Counted from the first letter of the stretch, positions 11,107-23,163 are shown. The stretch is DNA of 64,000 bases from Panax quinquefolius (GCA_020205615.1 CM035151.1:48142849-48206848); one strand, 5' to 3'. The notes: a model not told the origin generated them from the sequence alone. Made by a program: numbers and translations.

Positions 11107-13300
11107 ACTAAAGCCAATCGTCATGGAATCTTATACTCTTTTCTCTAAGTGACGATTATCCTGTTTTGTTGGATAAGCTTTAGTTAATGGATATGTAATG
11201 TTGTTCATGGAGTCCACTATCTCTATTGTGATTTCCCATCTTTCAATGATTCTAATAATCAAATGAAAGTGCCACAACACATGTTTAGATCCAAGATGAG
11301 ATTTAGGAACTATTCCTAGTTACGTAATGAACTTTTAATCCAAACAATCAACTTGCAGCCTTCATTTATAGCTATATACTTTGTCTTTATCACTAAACCA
11401 AAGAAACTCTTTCTTTGTTTGGAACCTTTCCAATTCATCGCACTAATCGCTCAAGGTAACACTTTACCTTAAAGTGGATTTTCGTCGTCTTGAGTGCGTA
11501 ATAAAACTTGAGTCATTAAGCCCTCTAGTTTTAATTTAGACCCACCATGAATATGATCACATCCTTAGTGCCGGTTAAGAACTTTAAGATGTTATTCACT
11601 GTTTTACAGTGATCTTCTCCAGAATATGACCGATCAACATCAGGTCTCGTATATTTCATTGCATACATGATTGTCACTCATGCAATCTCTCTTCTTTGGA
11701 GTCTATGGGGACTATTAAGAGAGATACACTCCATGGCTCATCAACATGAGACATCTCTTGGAGTTTGCCATGCTAAACGACTTTAGCATCAAATGAATAT
11801 ACGTTCCTTGGGTTAAGTCGAGCATCCTCTTAAATCTATCTATATAGATTTATATCCCCAATTAAGATACTCTTCCAAATCATTCATGGAGGAATGTTTA
11901 GAAAACTTTATCTTTACTAATTGTAGCATTGGTATGTTATTCCTCATCCGTAGTATATCAACATATAATACTAGAAATTTCACGATGCTCCCACTGACCC
12001 TTTTGTACACACTAGGTTCTTACCTCATCGTATGTAACTCTGGATCATCATCTTATATGATGCGTACCTCATCATCATCATCCATGATAAATCCATACCT
12101 CCTAGGTATCTTCAGTACTATTTCAGATTTACGATTCAGTTGTGGTACAATAGGTCTATCTACAGGTTCCTCTTATTTGACTTATAGTGTTTTGTGGTTC
12201 TTGAACTTTTCAAGATCTATTATCCTCCACTAGCCCCTTCAATAATAAACACATTTATCTTAGAAGGCAGCGTGTTTCGCAACAAACACCTTTTGCTAAG
12301 TAGGATTATAGAACATATACCCTAAACTTACTTTAGGATGTCCCACAAATTGTACTTGTCAAATCTTGTCCCAAGCTTATCCTTTGAAGCCTTTTTCACA
12401 TAAGTTGGACAACCCCTTATCTTAACATACTTAAGATTAGGAATCCTCCCTGTCCATAACTTTTATGGAGTCTTGGGGTCGGATTTTGAGGTTACCATTT
12501 TCATAGATATGCAGCCATTTCTAGGACATTGACCCTAGAGGGATACTGGAATGTCGGTAAAATCATTATGGACCGTACCATGTTCAACAAGGTATGATTT
12601 TTCCTTTCAGATACATCAATCAATTATTACGTATCAGGATGTGTCCATTATGAGAAAACCATTTGAGATGATCTAGAAACTTATTGCACAAGTATTTATT
12701 CCTTGGTAGATCAAAGAATCCTAATACTTTGCCAATTTGTTTCACTTTTGAATTCTTTGAACCTTTCAAAAAATTCACACTTGTATTTCAACAAATACAC
12801 ACATTCAACACTTTGAATGATCATCTCCTTTTCTCATACTAATTTGTTCAATATGCAAAATTATTTTCATGTAACTCAAGTATACAAAATTTATTAAGTA
12901 ATATTCCAGTTCTATACAAAAAACATTATTATTATAAATAGAACAACAATTGTTCTTAAATATAATACCAAAGATTTCATTGTCCAACAATAAAATGGAA
13001 ATAATATTTTTAACAAGAACTGGAATACAATAACAACTTATTGACTTAATAGATTTGCCCGTAGGCATTGCTAAACTATAAGTTCCTATGGCTAATCGCA
13101 AAGAACCTTTGCTTCATTTTCCACACATAGGATTACTTATATTTGTTTAGCTTTCTACTTCGCTTGGTCCCTTCATAAATCTATATTTATGATAACCAAA
13201 GTCGGTATCCAATACCCAAGTAGAACCTTGACTTAAAGAAAAATTTATTTCAATCATGAACAAAAGCGTATTGTAAATGAAACTTCACTAAGCTTCTTTG
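11107..13300 (-). pseudogene. CopB pol remnants (protease, linker, truncated RT, RNase H)
   Basis: Minus-strand translation gives recognisable copia pieces separated by stops. The protease is WVLDTDFGYH near 13190-13225, where DTG has become DTD. An integrase-RT linker (KIPRRYGFIMDDDD) lies near 12060-12110. A jump follows directly to FLVLYVDI near 11950, so about two thirds of RT, including the second catalytic aspartate, is gone. YAMKYTRPDVDRSYSGEDHC lies near 11600-11660. The RNase H end to 11107 is full of stops. The integrase core is not clearly readable. Confidence 0.75.
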
Positions 13301-14094
13301 GTTAGCCTCTGCGAAGATGCTTCTTCGTAGTTTCTTTCCGGTGTCCGTGCTTATTACGGTGGAAGCAAACTCCTTTCTTATCCGTGTCGGTTTTGTTCTT
13401 ATTATCCTTTGTTTTTGCCTTTCTATTTACCTTCTTTGAATCATTCTTCTTTTGAGGAAGATCCTTTGGCCCCTACCAAGAAGACTTGATCTTTCTTGGT
13501 TGGAAAGTGACTCTCAACATTTTTCAACATGTTAAGCAAATCAGCGAGGCTGATATCTAGCTTGTTCATATGAAAAAATTCACAACAATTGTGAAAGGAG
13601 TCCGGGAGTGAGTGCAAGATCAAATCTTAGCTCAACTTTCCATCCATGACAAAACCTGTTGTCCTAATTGATCAATCAAATTGATTATGTTAAGGACTTT
13701 TATCTGTACTGTAGTGCCATTGGCCATTCTAGATCGGAAGAGCTCCTTAGATATCTGATATTTATTAGTTCTACTTTCTTCACCATCAACTACTTGATGT
13801 GCAGCAATATAGTAGAAGCATCCATAGTTTCATCTTTGTGGCAAAGCTCGTTACTCATAGATCTTGAGCATGATGCATTGAGCCAATCTGTGCATCATCT
13901 TGCCACTTTCTAAAAGTAGCAATGTCTTCCTCGGAGGCATTGTATGCGCAACCATTCTTGAGGATAGGCGTATTAAGGACATAAGATAGCTTTTCACTAT
14001 GAGAACTATTCTCAAATTCCTTAACCAATCCGTTTAATTGATTACGATTAATTTAGCATCTAATATGTTTCAGCGTGATAGTAATTTTAGACAT
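13301..14094 (-). pseudogene. CopB gag (degenerate)
   Basis: The likely start is the ATG at 14092-14094 (MSKITITLKHIRC, then an early stop). Further on the reading gives LNTPILKNGCAYNASEEDIA. The open stretch 13441-13623 reads LHSLPDSFHNCCEFFHMNKL, the classical copia gag signature (SLPDSF ... FHMNKL). A decayed zinc knuckle (VCFHRNKHGHRKETT, cysteines partly lost) lies near 13330-13375. Gag would form the virus-like particle. Confidence 0.8.
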
Positions 14095-16504
14095 TGTAAA
14101 ATTACAGTAAATGAATTTGTAATTAACAACATTTTAACATACATTCTTTTATTAATTACCAAAATAAATTAGGTCTTGTTTTAAATTGGTATCTCCCACT
14201 ATTTTCTTCAAACTATATTACCCTCACTTATATAGTTCGGCAAAATCTAATTAAAGATTTGCTAGTGAGAATAAGGATCCCATTTCAAATGTATATAGCC
14301 TTGCTTGGTGACACAACAAACTATATATAAATAAATAGGTAGACAACTTTTGTCAATTACATCAACTATGCAACTCCTTGTATTTTGCCTCTTAGATTAT
14401 TTTGATCAAGTGGTGGCACATCCGAATCAAAATTATCCAAGTTAAGTCCGACCTAGCACTCCATATATTCAAAAAAGAAAAATATCATCCTTGTGGTGAC
14501 ACAACAAAACAATATTGTTCAATTTTCTTTATAAGCATCAAATGTGATAAATTAACATCTTAAATACTTAATACTTGCCTTGTGGTGACACAACAAACTC
14601 ATATTAAATATTTAATACTCTATTAATTTTATCATGCTAGAAGGCGACGTTCGATATTCCAAATATCTTTGAACGCTTGGGACTTAATATAAAATTATGA
14701 GGGGTTTGTTATTAATTTGTCTCATCTTGTTTAGCGCGCATGCACATATATATATATAAAATACGCGTCATATTAATGAACATGCGAAGCATGTTTGCAT
14801 AATATATATATATATAGTATAAGCATGCACATATAGAATACTATATTCTACCCGGATTGATTATGGACTTTATTCTAGTTTGGTTCACTAGAGCCACCAA
14901 GTGAACCAAAAGGTCAAACCTAGGGGTGCAAGAATTAATATTTAAATATAACTATTACATTTAAACCCTGGGCTCCATTACAAACGGGTCTTCAAGCGCT
15001 CCTTGCTCCTTGATCTCTAATTCTTCAAAATTAATTCTAACTATTCCTATTACAAAACTATTTAAAATAAATAGAAACCTTGATCGTGATCGAGGGAAGT
15101 ACATAGGAGGGGAATAGAATTTACATTAAGAAAAATTAGAGAAGGCGAGTCTGTGAATTCCCATTTAATAAAACCCATACATTCATGCATCCAACTAAAA
15201 TAAAATCCAATCACATTGGTCGATAGTCCATAATCAATCCCATTTATTATCATACACATCACCATATGCATCAATAAATAACATTCATCTCATGAATAAT
15301 AAATATTTAATATATATATTGATATCATTTAATGGACAAAATTAGTTAGTATAAAATCTAATTTTTGAATCAAAATAAACTCCTTTATTTTAATCCAAAT
15401 TTAAATCAAAATAAAACTATTTTATTTTAATTTATCTAATTTTGAATAAAATAAACTATTTTATTTTAATCAAAATCTTTAATCAAAATAAACTCCTTTA
15501 TTTTAATTAATTATGGAATCCAATTCCATAAAAAAAATTTGATTAAAATAAACTCTTTTATTTTAAATAATTATGGAATCCAATTCCATGTTAAAATTTT
15601 TTTTTTATTAAAGGAAACACGGATATTCTTTCCTATTCACAAATAAACTCCTTTATTTTGAATAATATGAAATCTTATTCCATATTTAAATAAACTCCTT
15701 TATTTAAGAAATACGGATTTTCTTTCCTATTCACAAATAAACTCTTTTATTTTGAATAATATGAAATCTATTTCATATCTATATAAACTCTTTTATTTAA
15801 GGAAATTAGGATTCTCTTTCCTATTCACAAATAAACTCTTTTATTTTGAATAATATGAAATCTAATTTCATATCTAAACAAACTCCTTTATTTAAGGAAA
15901 GATGGATTTATTTCCTATTCACAAATAAACTCCTTTATTTTAGGAAAAATAAAATCCAATTTCAACTCCAATTAGTTATTATGGAATCCAATTCCAACTC
16001 TAATTAGTTAGCATGAAATTCTAATTTTAAAATTAAAATAAACCTTTTATTTTAATATTAAAATAAACTTTTATTTTAAAATTAAAATAAACTTTTATTT
16101 TAATTATAAAATAATTAATATATATATATAATATCCGTATATATTAAAACATATATTATATTTATATATATAATATATATATTACCGAAACCTTTTCTTA
16201 TATATATATATATATAATAGCTTAATTTTTTTGTCTTTGTAACCACTAATCAATAGCCTTTTTGCAATCAATTCTCGATTTCCGTGCAACATTAGACATA
16301 GAACAAACATGAATCGCTAACTTTTTTTTTTTTTAAAAAACCGGTGCACTAGCAAATGAAAATACAAAGATGAGAAATCGAATAATTGATTTTTTTATAT
16401 TTTATTTAATAAATTTTATACTGATAAAATTATGCCCAATTAAATTGTTCTAAACACATATCAATATACATATCAAATTAAAACAATTAATAATTCGCAT
16501 AAAG
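14095..16504 (-). other. CopB leader, very AT-rich and repeat-rich, no coding signal
   Basis: This 2.4 kb between the primer site and gag has no recognised protein. It holds three copies of a TGGTGACACAACAAA block (near 14307, 14492 and 14581), TA-rich runs near 14746-14820 and 16115-16215, and the hairpin array listed separately. Confidence 0.7.
15351..16110 (-). repeat. Hairpin array in the CopB leader
   Basis: Alternating short inverted repeats have a CTCC, CTAT or CTCT loop, such as TTAAATAAA-CTCC-TTTATTTAA near 15690 and CAAAATAAA-CTCC-TTTATTTTG near 15482. They are interleaved with ATGGAAT-CCA-ATTCCAT and ATATGAAAT-CT-ATTTCATAT, and with AGGAAA...TTTCCT pairs. The stems vary from unit to unit but stay complementary. 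Confidence 0.75.
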
Positions 16505-16523
16505 GTTTGGCTCACGATGCCAC
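16505..16523 (-). other. Primer-binding site of CopB
   Basis: On the minus strand TGGCATCGTGAGCCA follows the LTR end after two bases. It resembles the plant initiator-Met tRNA site TGGTATCAGAGCC with a few changes. Confidence 0.65.
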
Positions 16524-16524
16524 T

Positions 16525-18409
16525 TATTAGGTTTGTAATATTCATGTATGCTTATCAAATTGCATAAAAGTGCTAAGCGTGGAAAATCGAGTTTAAAAAT
16601 TTTACAAACCATATACCCGGATCACCCTTTATGCATAATTATTAATTAAACGAAAAGATAAAGAATAAAATCATAGCCTTGAAGATCGAGCTTCCTCAGG
16701 TACAAGTTCACCTCCAAATCCTTTCGCGTTCAACTTGAATCCACCGGGTTTGGTTCCTTCCTTTGATCAACGTTAGCCACCCATATGTTTGGCCTCTAGA
16801 GGTGATCCACCAAGGAAGAAGAAAATTCAAGAAGAAGGGTGGTTGGCTAAACCCTAGTTTTTCTATCTCTATAGAAAAAGCGTACTCTCCCAACAAATTG
16901 GAATTATTACGTAGTTGTCAAAGTCAACAACCCCCTAACACCCATAATAAGACTCCTCTTATTAATAGATGTGGGCAACCCACCTTAACAATTAAGGAAT
17001 TGAGTTTTATTTAATTAATTAAATTCTTTTAATTAATTAAGCTCCCTAATCTTATTAGGGATAATTAATTAAACTCTTTTAATTAATTTAACCTCCTAAT
17101 CTTATTAGGAATAAATGAGAGTACTTATATTAAATTAATTCCTAAACTCTTTTAGAAATTAAAATAATAATAATTGTAATAATATTAATAAGACTCCTCT
17201 TATTAATTTATATTTAATATTTCTAAAATATTAAATAATAAATATTAAGCTATTTAATTTATTCTATCACCATAGATTAAATTAAATATACATAACATAT
17301 TATTACGATTATGCCATTAACTTCTTGAATAATTATTCTTCCTTTTATGGTGTGACCCTTTAGGTTCTCCATATTAAACCTATTGTGTGAATAAATCAAT
17401 TAGAACAATTCTAATCTTATTTAAATAAATAAATTAAACAATTAATTTATTTAAATAAATAATATTTATTCTACAATAGGGATAAGCCTCATAGCGATCA
17501 ACGACTTTCCGGATAATATAGATTTCAACATTAATCATAAAAGAACCTTTGAGTAAATAGTTACCGTCTAATTCAATCCTTCCACCATACAATGTCCCAA
17601 TTAAATATAAGACATGGAATTCTTTGTCAAGTCTTATTTTATTTAATTATATGTATTTCGATACTTAAATGCACAACTCAAATAATGCAAATTAGAAACT
17701 CCTTTCTAATTTCATTACGCCTTAACCAAGGACTCTTTGGGTTGTCATTTATCGAATCACATAGGACATTTCTCTTCTTTTATTAGAAGTGGTAGATTCT
17801 TTATTGATCATACATTATCTCCATGTATAACTTATTATACCCAAGCATACCCTTTGATATACCCTAAGGGTCTTAAGGAATAAGTCAAAGTATAACTCAT
17901 CATACACAAGATACTATGATGATCTCAAGTCCAAGGATTACTTGTCTTACTATCACTACAGAATTCTTATTGACAGTAAAATAAAACTCCATTAGGTATT
18001 TCTTAGCGAGCCACGTTCGGTGAACTTATTCTCTAATAAGCACCTACATACTTGCTTTAGTGTCTCCACACAAATGATCGTGAGATCAATCATCCTCATC
18101 CAATGAGCAAGCAACGTATGTACCCGATCTATCCGGATTCACTAATCCCCAATTTAGTAATCCAATGATTGGGAACTATTTTAGTTTTAAGCTTTCTAAG
18201 AATTTAGATCTCATTAGAATGATCATCATCATTATTCTAAAAGCATTGCTTAAAACTATGGGTTTATCACATATTATAAAAAGCGATCATCGTGTAGATA
18301 ATTAAAAGCCTTTAATAAATTAATACTTTTTATTAATAAATGAATAAGATTGTTACAAAGTATATGCTTTATCATCAAACATGATTGGCTTGTGTGCATA
18401 CTACTTTCA
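16525..18409 (-). repeat. CopB 5' LTR (1885 bp)
   Basis: Matches the 3' LTR at 9207-11093 with few differences by eye, except for a more diverged stretch of about 60 bp at its left end (16543-16600). The minus-strand start is TGAAAGTAGTATGC. Confidence 0.92.
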
Positions 18410-18414
18410 CTTCC
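18410..18414. repeat. TSD of CopB, right copy (CTTCC)
   Basis: Matches 9202-9206. Confidence 0.93.
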
Positions 18415-19629
18415 TTGTACGTTTGAGGATTGTTTTCTAACAAAAATGTTAGAAAATCTGGGCTACAAGACTTTGAAGTCCTTGCTCTTTTACTACGTCT
18501 AGGTTCATCCACTACAGACTCTTTGTCTATATTTTTAGGATTATTACTAGTAGCATCCAAAGGTCTTTTGTGTGAATTTGACTCTTTATTTATATTATTT
18601 GGAAACACATTCTCAAAGAACGATGCATCTCTTGATTCAATAAAAGTATTAACATGAATATAAGGAATTTCAGATTTATGAACAAGAAAGCGATAAGCAC
18701 TACTGTTATTTGCATAACCAATGAATACACAATCAATGGTTTTTGGTCCTATCTTAACCTTTTTAGGTTTAGGAACCATCACTTTTGCTAGACATCACAC
18801 ACTCTTAAGTATTTATAGCAAGATCTATGACCTTTCTATAATTCATAAGGTGTTTTGTGAGTTTTCTTATGAGACACTTTGTTATGAATATAATTGGCAG
18901 AAAGTAAAGCTTCCCCCCACAAATTCTGGGGTGCTCTAGAACTAGTTAACATAACATTCAACATTTCTTTCAATGTTCGGTTCTTACGTTCAACAATATC
19001 ATTATATTGAGGTGAATAAGGAGCGGTAGTTTGGTGAATGATACCATGAGTAGAGCATAACTCTTCAAATGGTGATTCATATTCACCACCTCTATTGCTT
19101 CTTATAACTTTAATCTTTTTGTTAAGTTGATTCTCAACTTTATTTTTATAATGTTGAAACATTTCTATAGCCTCATCTTCCTTCTTAGCAAATATACATA
19201 ACAATATCTTGTGCAATCATCAATAAAAATAATGAAATATTTTTTCCCACCTCTTGTTTGCACAAACTTTAAATCACATATATCAGTGTGAATTAAATCT
19301 AGAGGTTCAGACTTCCTTTCAATGGAATAAAAAGGTAATCTTATCATTTTAGATTCCACACAAATTTCACATTTATACTTTTGATTAATATCAAATTTAG
19401 GCAAGAACTCTAAATTAATTAATCTACGTATTGTATCATAATTAACATGTCCTAATCTAGCATGCCATATTTTTGAAGATTCTAACAAGTATGCAGAAGA
19501 ATTAATTTTATTATTATCAATAAACTTTGGTACAACAGTCATTACATTCATCTTAAAGAGCCCATCAAACATATATCCCTTTTCCCACAAACATATCATT
19601 TTTGGTAAGTACAAATTTATCAGACACAA
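18415..19629 (-). pseudogene. CopA pol: integrase and linker to RT (broken)
   Basis: Three open stretches overlap. 19165-19629 has the zinc-binding HHCC region (IWHARLGHVNYD ... KCEICVESK) and the first catalytic aspartate (LIHTDICDL). 18836-19216 has KVIRSNRGGEYESPF, where the second catalytic aspartate is an asparagine, and YNDIVERKNRTLKEM with the glutamate. 18375-18782 holds the C-terminal part (KTIDCVFIGYANNSSAYRFL) and an RRSKRARTSK linker. The asparagine should abolish strand transfer. The reading continues across the CopB insertion at 9201. Confidence 0.88.
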
Positions 19630-20251
19630 ACACTAACTTGAAGCCATTCTTGCTAAGCAGTAACCCAAAAGCTAGATTTTTGCGGATATCCGGCAAATGA
19701 AGCACATCGTTGAGAGTCAGTTCTTTGCCAGATGTCATTTTCAGCACAATCTTTCCACGTCCTTGAACCTTTGAACTTGAGGAGTTTTCCATGAAGAGTT
19801 GCTTGTCATTTTCCACTGGTTTATAGGTAGAGAACATCCATTTGTTGGAGAAAATGTGGTGAGTAGCGCTAGTATCCACCCACCATTCTTTGATGTTTCC
19901 TACCAAGTTACGTTCGGAAACAACCACAGGGAGATTAATGTCTGAAACATCTTCAGAAAGTTTTTCTAGTTCTGTCACATTTGCTTGAACCTTTTGTTCT
20001 TTCTTGAAGTTCTTTGGCTTGCGACATTCATTTGATTTATTTCCTTGAATGCCACAGTTGAAGTACTTGCCTTTGAATTTTTTTTTGGAGTTGAAAGTAC
20101 CTTTGCCTTCGCGCTTCCTTTTGTTGTTATTGTTTGTCCCTTGTTCTACCACATTAACCTTTGCTTCAATGAAAATTTTCCCAATCTTCTTCTCAGATCC
20201 TCGATTGTCCTCTTCAGTCCTAAGTCGCACAATTAGTTCTTCGAGATTCAT
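19565..20251 (-). pseudogene. CopA gag end (zinc knuckle) and protease
   Basis: This 228-codon open stretch has a basic region, a degenerate CCHC knuckle ([14 protein letters not shown]: the first cysteine is tyrosine and the histidine is asparagine) and a protease motif [18 protein letters not shown] with DTS at the active site. It ends with [11 protein letters not shown], typical of the protease-integrase boundary in copia. Loss of two of the four zinc ligands suggests impaired RNA packaging. Confidence 0.85.
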
Positions 20252-20774
20252 CTATTTGCGTTTATGCTTAAGATAATTCTTGAAGTCTTTCCATGATGGT
20301 GGAAGTTTCTTAATCATTGCAGCAACTTGGAATGAGTCACTTAGTGACATTCTTTCAGAATGAATGTCATGTAGGATTACTTGTAATTCTTGAACTTGGG
20401 TGATGACTGCTTTAGAGTCAACCATCTTATAGTCGAGAAATCTACCGACTATGAATTTCTTCATTCCAACATCTTCAGTTTTATATTTCTTGTCTAAAGA
20501 TTACCAAAGTTCATTTGTAGTTTGAATTAAAATACACATTATAAAATGTATTGTCCAATCCGTTCAATACATAATTTCTGCAAAGAAAATCAACATGTTT
20601 CCATGCGTCAACTGCATCCACTTTTTCCTTGTCAGTTTCTCCTTCAACAAGAGTAGGACATTTCTTTTGAAGAAACCTTGCCAAGTTCAAAGTTGTGAGA
20701 TAGAAGAGCATCTTTTGTTGCCAACGCTTGAAATCAGTTCCATTGAACTTTTTAGGCTTTTCTCCATGAGACAT
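20252..20774 (-). pseudogene. CopA gag, N-terminal part (frameshifted)
   Basis: The start chosen is the ATG at 20772-20774, giving MSHGEKPKKFNGTDFKRWQQ, the usual opening of this copia gag type. An in-frame upstream ATG at 20865 is less likely. The first stretch stops at 20511 and a second, 20252-20464, continues with [20 protein letters not shown], the standard gag motif, so a frameshift lies between 20464 and 20511. Confidence 0.87.
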
Positions 20775-21169
20775 ACTCACAACAGGGATGGTGCTAGTAG
20801 ATGTGATTTCTATTATACAAACATAGAATAATTTAAGAAATGTAGAAAGAAGGAAAACCATAAACAAACAAAAATAAATTTCTGTTTAACAGAATAATGT
20901 GTATCCGAATTTCTCTTATGATTCTCTCTTAAGTAATCAATTCTTTGATGATTCTTTCTTATTAAATTTACTGGATGGGTTGTTTTTAAGATAAGGTTGG
21001 CACTGATGATATACTATTTCTATAATATAGTTGGACATGTTTTGCTAATGTCCAATACAATGATTATTTTGACAACCACATGCCATTGCAATTCGCATTT
21101 ATTAATTTATTACTACTACACTACACAGTACTGTACTACTCCTATATATTTAAACAATATTTGATGTTT

Positions 21170-21212
<43 letters not shown>

Positions 21213-21396
21213 GTGTATTAAAATCCAATCACATTTCCAGAAATTGAAACAACAAATTTTGAAAATCAAAATTTGGTTTATAAAACAACTTCCTTTCAAA
21301 TAAATAAACTGTAATTTTTTTTTCAAAAGAGATACAAATTACGTAATGATATTAAATAAAACTATAATTACAAAAAAGATAAATTTGCTTCAAGAT
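20775..21396 (-). other. CopA leader
   Basis: Non-coding stretch between the 5' LTR and gag. The bases after the LTR (minus strand ATCTTGAAGCAAATT) do not match the initiator-Met tRNA site, so either another primer is used or the site has decayed. A TA microsatellite lies inside. Confidence 0.6.
21172..21211. repeat. AT dinucleotide microsatellite
   Basis: About 20 uninterrupted AT units. Confidence 0.95.
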
Positions 21397-22360
21397 TGTA
21401 AGTTCTGTAAACATAGTATAATTTAATATACAATAACAAAGTTAATTAAATTTAGTTAAGCAAATCAGATTTAGAAATTTTATTGTACTTACTTGAAAAA
21501 AATCAGAATCTGGAAAAATGAAGATAAATAAATCCGAGTCCTTTGAATTCACAAAATCTCCTTGAAGCAAATTTATTCCCTCACTGGTGCTAAAGGATTT
21601 GTTGACTAATTACTTCGCAAGATAAAACGGATTTCCAATTCTTAATTAGTAGCACTTCAAAATTAAGAATTCTTCAAACACAATTTCTATGTCCTGTACT
21701 GAACCTTACTGTGATGATGAATGAGATGAATGAAGAAACAATACTGGGAATAAATGAAGAAAAAATATACTACAAAGTGCAAACGCAAACTACAGAACAG
21801 GAATGAATGAAATCTATAGAACGAAGAAATAAACTTATGTTAAAATGCGCTCCCGGATAGACTATTTATAGAATATTTTCGTGACTGTCAGCTGGGATAT
21901 GACCGTTGGTGCATCCATTCGTCAAAACGACGTATTATCCGTGATGATAATAAATTAAATAGATTTTGTCCAAAAAATTATATATCACGCCCCGCCTGGT
22001 CGGTCTGCAGCGGCGCGCGCGTGTGGGTTCGAACCAAGCCTTGGCTAGGTCTTCTCCCTTCCATAAAAGTGGGGTGCCCCTTGGGGCCCTTCCCATTATG
22101 CAAACATCCCATATATAAATTCTTCACATTTCCCTCAAACTTTTTATGTGGGACAATGCAAATTACAACATTTTAAGTAGGTGACTTCGATTTAATTTTC
22201 TCATTCAGTTCTTAATGAATTTTCACAATTACGTATACCACGTTATACTCCTCGCGGAGGAGAACACATTTGTGCATGGACCCGACATTTTTGGAGTGTC
22301 CCACATTAAATTGAGCCTCAAAATGCTCTAATATTTATTTTTTCAAACCCATTTCCAACA
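21397..22360 (-). repeat. CopA 5' LTR (964 bp)
   Basis: Aligns with 6110-7086 with scattered substitutions and small indels, so CopA is older than CopB, in keeping with the nesting. Confidence 0.92.
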
Positions 22361-22365
22361 TGTTC
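22361..22365. repeat. TSD of CopA, right copy (TGTTC)
   Basis: Matches 6105-6109. Confidence 0.93.
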
Positions 22366-23163
22366 GAGGGACTTGAATGTCATTTTCAGTATATCTCATT
22401 TCTCATTAGAAAGAATTGAGATGTTTACTTAAAATATTAATTTGGTCTTTTAAGATATTGTAGACACTCGAAATTTTCTACACACCTGTCACTGACATTG
22501 CAGGAGGGCAGATTCGTCTTTCAAAGATAACCATGGAAGACAGTTCACGTCAAGACCGGATACTACCGAAAGTTTAGTTTCAACCCCGAAACACACAACG
22601 GGAGTAACAGTTCCAACCTCGGAGATAACCCTGAGGCATGCAGTTCCAATACTGAAAATTCCACCGGAGAAGAATGATTAATCTCAGAGATAACCCTGAG
22701 GTATCCAGTCTTAGTCCCAACACTGGGAGTAGCATGTACCAACCTTGGTGATAACCCCAAGGAATGCAGTTCCGGTGATAACCCCGGAAATGCTTGTTTC
22801 AAATACATGTAATCAGCTTCAACCTCGGCACTCACACCGAGGCACTTAGTACAAGACTCATACATAACCCCAGGAAGACAGGCACACCTCAAAGATGACA
22901 CTGAGGACCTTCAACACTTGCAGCAGTCCAATCTCAGAGATAACCCTGAGCAACATATGCTTTACCAGCCCAAACCGGTGATAACCCCGGTGAGGGGAAA
23001 AGTTGTCATCTTGCCACTTTGACGCCACATCACATCGTCTCAACATTCTATACATACATTTCTACACAACAATGTCCCACAAGAATCAAGGAAAACTAAT
23101 CCCGAGTGACTATTACGTAGGGTAACGGATAAAATTTGAAGCGTGAAGACCGGAGGGCACCGT
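22366..23163. other. Unassigned spacer with hairpin array
   Basis: Continues the DNA interrupted by CopA. TGTAGA ... TCTACA near 22460-22485 forms a short hairpin and could open an unrecognised LTR. Most of the rest is the array described next. The minus-strand open frames at 22563-22901 and 22858-23055 repeat GLSP and VISEI because they read through the array. I do not regard them as genes. Confidence 0.5.
22585..22991. repeat. Array of ten short hairpins, many with loop GATAACC
   Basis: Ten inverted repeats with 4-6 bp stems occur in 407 bp. The stems are 22585-88/22599-602 CCCG/CGGG; 22617-20/22633-36 CCTC/GAGG; 22683-87/22696-700 CTCAG/CTGAG; 22705-09/22722-26 CCAGT/ACTGG; 22743-48/22757-62 CCTTGG/CCAAGG; 22770-75/22784-89 TTCCGG/CCGGAA; 22823-28/22837-42 CCTCGG/CCGAGG; 22887-91/22902-06 CCTCA/TGAGG; 22933-37/22946-50 CTCAG/CTGAG; 22974-78/22987-91 ACCGG/CCGGT. 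Six share a loop with AGATAACC or TGATAACC. A CAGTTCC spacer recurs. Confidence 0.85.

Larger units (their letters stand above)
9207..18409 (-). mobile_element. CopB: copia-type retrotransposon nested in CopA, coding region defective
   Basis: Two LTRs of about 1.89 kb look nearly identical by eye over most of their length. They flank a 5.4 kb body with a primer site, a repeat-rich leader, a degenerate gag, protease and integrase-linker remnants and a strongly shortened RT/RNase H. The perfect TSD fixes the ends. Because the LTRs are alike while the body is full of stops, it was probably already defective when it moved and used proteins supplied in trans. Confidence 0.93.
6110..22360 (-). mobile_element. 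CopA: Ty1/copia retrotransposon, interrupted by CopB
   Basis: LTRs of 977 and 964 bp flank a gag - protease - integrase - RT - RNase H body in copia order on the minus strand, with a perfect 5 bp TSD. Without the CopB insert and its extra TSD copy (9208 bp) the element is about 7.0 kb. The coding region is broken by frameshifts between most domains. CopB landed between the integrase-RT linker and the RT domain. Confidence 0.95.

Noticed and set aside
11886..12233. 115-codon plus-strand frame as a membrane protein
   Set aside because: It is antisense to the CopB integrase-RT linker remnant; the hydrophobic look comes from the complement of that sequence.
22563..23055. Minus-strand frames with repeated GLSP and VISEI
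   Set aside because: The repeats arise from reading through the hairpin array; no domain or composition typical of a protein.
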